Both the position numbers and the translations under genes were made by a program. Below are positions 61,322-64,000 of a DNA stretch of 64,000 nt, piece by piece. The stretch's first letter is position 1; each line of letters begins with the position of its first letter. The notes beneath the pieces are model-generated. The model was given only the letters and a program-made list of their open reading frames with translations. It was not told the origin of the DNA and made no database searches. Where the stretch lies: assembly GCF_003439125.1 (NCBI RefSeq), contig NZ_QSUU01000005.1, positions 92,924 through 156,923 of the forward strand, read 5' to 3'. This stretch comes from Collinsella sp. OM04-5 (lineage in GTDB: Bacteria; Actinomycetota; Coriobacteriia; Coriobacteriales; Coriobacteriaceae).

Positions 61322-62484
61322 TGCAGCATGTTTTCATCATCGGATCCAAGGGGATTCCGGCAAACTACGGCGGCTACGAGACGTTCGTGGAGAAGCTGAC
61401 CGAGAATCAGGTTTCGCCTGACATCAAATATCACGTGGCGTGCGCCGTGGATTCCGCCGAGCAAGTCGGCGAGTTCGAGCACAACGGGGCGCACTGCTTC
61501 AACGTGCTGCGCAGGCCTGTCGGTGCCGCGAGGGCGATCTTCTACGACATCGACGCCCTCAAGTGGTGCATCGCCTACATTGAGGAGAACCGAGTCCAGC
61601 ACCCCATCGTCTACGTGCTGGCCTGTCGCATCGGGCCGTTCTTCGGCAGGTACGTGAACAGGATCCACGCCCTTGGCGGCAAGGTCCTCGTGAACCCCGA
61701 CGGGCACGAATGGAAGCGCGCCAAGTGGAGCGCGCCCGTCCGCAAGTACTGGAAGGTCTCGGAACGCGGGATGGTCAAGCACGCCGACCTGATGGTGTGC
61801 GACTCCAAGAACATCGAGAAGTACATTCGAGGGGAGTATGCCGACCTGGACCCCGAGACGACTTTCATCGCCTACGGGGCCGACATCAGGCACTCCGCGC
61901 TCGCTGACGACGACCCCAAGTTCACCGGATGGCTCTCCGAGAAGGGCCTCGAGCCCTACGGCTACTACCTGGTTGTGGGACGCTTCGTGCCTGAGAACAA
62001 CTACGAGACCATGATTCGGGAGTTCATGGCTTCCGACTCCAAGCGGGATTTCGCGCTCGTGACGGGAGTGGACGACTCCTTCCTCGCAGAGCTCGAGCGG
62101 AAGACGCACTTCAAGTCCGACCCACGCATCAAGTTCGTGGGAACCGTCTACGACCAGGAGCTCCTAAAGAAGATTCGTGAGCAGGCTTACGGCTACTTCC
62201 ACGGCCATGAGGTCGGGGGCACCAACCCGAGCCTCCTGGAGGCGCTGGCATCCACGCGCCTTAACCTCCTTCTCGACGTCGGCTTCAACCGCGAGGTCGC
62301 CGAGGACTCGGCTCTGTATTGGAGTAAGGGATCCGGAGACCTGGCTGAACTTATTAACCGTGCGGACATGATGGACTCAAACTCGATCGAGGAGCTCGAT
62401 ACGGCCTCGACTTCCGTTATCCGCGACCGGTATTCGTGGCGGTCCATCACCGACAGCTATGAAGAACTTTTCCTCGGAAGGTAA
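61321..62484 (+). CDS. Glycosyltransferase, beta-1,4-rhamnosyltransferase-like (DUF1972 and GT1/GT4 domains)
   Basis: 387 aa. The N-terminal DUF1972 pattern [21 protein letters not shown] is typical of Cps2T/RgpA-type rhamnosyltransferases. [11 protein letters not shown] and [15 protein letters not shown] follow. The C-terminal GT-B lobe has [17 protein letters not shown] and [19 protein letters not shown], the donor-binding [12 protein letters not shown] region. It probably adds rhamnose as the second sugar, in agreement with rmlA and rmlB next door. Cytoplasmic, membrane-associated. Confidence 0.88.
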   Translation: MQHVFIIGSKGIPANYGGYETFVEKLTENQVSPDIKYHVACAVDSAEQVGEFEHNGAHCFNVLRRPVGAARAIFYDIDALKWCIAYIEENRVQHPIVYVLACRIGPFFGRYVNRIHALGGKVLVNPDGHEWKRAKWSAPVRKYWKVSERGMVKHADLMVCDSKNIEKYIRGEYADLDPETTFIAYGADIRHSALADDDPKFTGWLSEKGLEPYGYYLVVGRFVPENNYETMIREFMASDSKRDFALVTGVDDSFLAELERKTHFKSDPRIKFVGTVYDQELLKKIREQAYGYFHGHEVGGTNPSLLEALASTRLNLLLDVGFNREVAEDSALYWSKGSGDLAELINRADMMDSNSIEELDTASTSVIRDRYSWRSITDSYEELFLGR

Positions 62485-62491
62485 TAGTGCC

Positions 62492-63391
62492 ATGAAGGGC
62501 ATCATCCTCGCCGGCGGGTCCGGTACGCGCCTGTACCCGCTCACGCTCGTGACCTCCAAGCAGCTGCTGCCGGTCTACGACAAGCCCATGATCTACTACC
62601 CGCTGTCCACCCTCATGCTGGCGGGCATCCGCGACATCCTGGTCATCTCCACGCCGACCGACCTCCCCAACTTCGAGCGCCTGCTCGGGGACGGCTCGCG
62701 CTACGGCGTGAACCTCTCCTACGCGGAGCAGCCCAGCCCGGACGGCCTGGCGCAGGCGTTCACCATCGGCGAGGAGTTCATCGCCGGCGAGCCGTGCGCG
62801 CTGGTGCTCGGCGACAACATCTTCTACGGCAACGGCCTGTCGCGCCACCTGACGCGCGCCGTGCAGAACGCCGAGTCGGGCCGCGCCACGGTCTTCGGCT
62901 ACCACGTGGACGACCCCGAGCGCTTTGGCGTCGTGGAGTTCGACCGCGAGGGCCGTGCCGTCTCCATCGAGGAGAAGCCCGCCGAGCCCAAGAGCTCCTA
63001 CGCCGTCACCGGCCTGTACTTCTACCCGGGCGACGTGGCCGCCAAGGCGCATGGGGTGGAGCCCTCCGCCCGCGGCGAGCTGGAGATCACCGACCTCAAC
63101 CGGATGTACCTGGAGGAGGGGACGCTGTCCGTCGTCACCCTCGGCCGCGGCTACGCGTGGCTCGACACCGGCACCATGGAGAGCCTCCACGAGGCCGCGG
63201 AGTTCGTCCGCGCCGTGGAGCACTCCCAGGACCTGCCCGTGTCCGTGCCCGAGGAGATCGCCTGGGAGAACGGCTGGATCACGACCGCGGAGCTGGAGGA
63301 GGCCGCGGAGGCCTACGGCAAGTCGGTCTACGGCCGGCACCTGAAGAAGGTCGCCGCCGGCGAGATCGTCAACAGCCCGCGCGAGTACTAA
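62492..63391 (+). CDS. rmlA: Glucose-1-phosphate thymidylyltransferase
   Basis: 299 aa. First step of dTDP-L-rhamnose synthesis. [18 protein letters not shown] and [20 protein letters not shown] are the nucleotide-binding N-terminus. [35 protein letters not shown] and [13 protein letters not shown] complete the RmlA pattern. GGAAGG 9 bp before ATG 62492 fixes the start. From here on the sequence is much richer in C/G third positions than the preceding gene. Confidence 0.96.
   Translation: MKGIILAGGSGTRLYPLTLVTSKQLLPVYDKPMIYYPLSTLMLAGIRDILVISTPTDLPNFERLLGDGSRYGVNLSYAEQPSPDGLAQAFTIGEEFIAGEPCALVLGDNIFYGNGLSRHLTRAVQNAESGRATVFGYHVDDPERFGVVEFDREGRAVSIEEKPAEPKSSYAVTGLYFYPGDVAAKAHGVEPSARGELEITDLNRMYLEEGTLSVVTLGRGYAWLDTGTMESLHEAAEFVRAVEHSQDLPVSVPEEIAWENGWITTAELEEAAEAYGKSVYGRHLKKVAAGEIVNSPREY

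Positions 63392-64000
<609 letters not shown>

Overview
The window reads like a chromosomal segment of a Coriobacteriia actinobacterium, most probably Collinsella or a close relative. The reasons are its high GC, compact gene order, a glycogen operon carrying both glgC and glgD, a LoaP-type NusG paralogue in front of capsule genes, and coriobacterial-looking proteins. The genus is inferred from gene content; no database search was run.

Layout. 1-4620: housekeeping genes (3' end of 1-phosphofructokinase, CCA-adding enzyme, two tandem identical tRNA-Glu genes, a UPF0104/lysyl-PG-synthase-type membrane protein, a TetR regulator). 4621-4858: IS3-type transposase remnant. 4926-10422 (minus): a five-gene operon for metal-tetrapyrrole or corrinoid uptake (ATPase, permease, binding lipoprotein, small lipoprotein, exported CbiK chelatase). 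It is preceded by a strong promoter and a cobalamin riboswitch. 10881-27308 (plus): a 17-gene, almost gapless anaerobic cobalamin pathway (cbiF, D, L, G, H, ET, A, cobT, cobU, cobS, a CobU-like/CobC fusion, cbiB, cobD, cbiP, cobO, cbiC, cbiJ). The island ends in a stub of a membrane protein and a palindromic repeat.

27520-30925 (minus): a MacAB-like export system. 31058-36124 (minus): an L,D-transpeptidase, a one-chain L-serine dehydratase and metK. 36421-43764 (plus): gltX, priA, def, fmt and rsmB. 43925-57358 (minus): an alpha-glucan block of glgB, glgP, glgC, glgD, glgA, a GH13-GH77 fusion and a small zinc-ribbon protein. Candidate operators of the form TGGTAAAACG lie at both ends of this block. 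GlgA and GlgB both carry long Lys/Ala-rich, histone-H1-like C-terminal tails. 57690-59030: HAD hydrolase and thiamine pyrophosphokinase. 59101: tRNA-Ala. 59960-64000 (plus): start of a capsule/rhamnose polysaccharide operon (loaP, initiating sugar transferase, rhamnosyltransferase-like GT, rmlA, rmlB partial), preceded by a structured leader of about 300 nt.

The intergenic regions hold two repeat types: long inverted repeats sharing GGGAC/GTCCC ends (five places), and a 66-67 bp palindromic element with TTGCGGTGAA ends (two places, each just after a stop codon). The observations most worth following are the H1-like tails on two glycogen enzymes, the extracytoplasmic chelatase under B12 control beside a pathway with no cytoplasmic chelatase, an unrecognised domain shared by two lipoproteins of that operon, and the mutually exclusive hairpins in the leader ahead of loaP.
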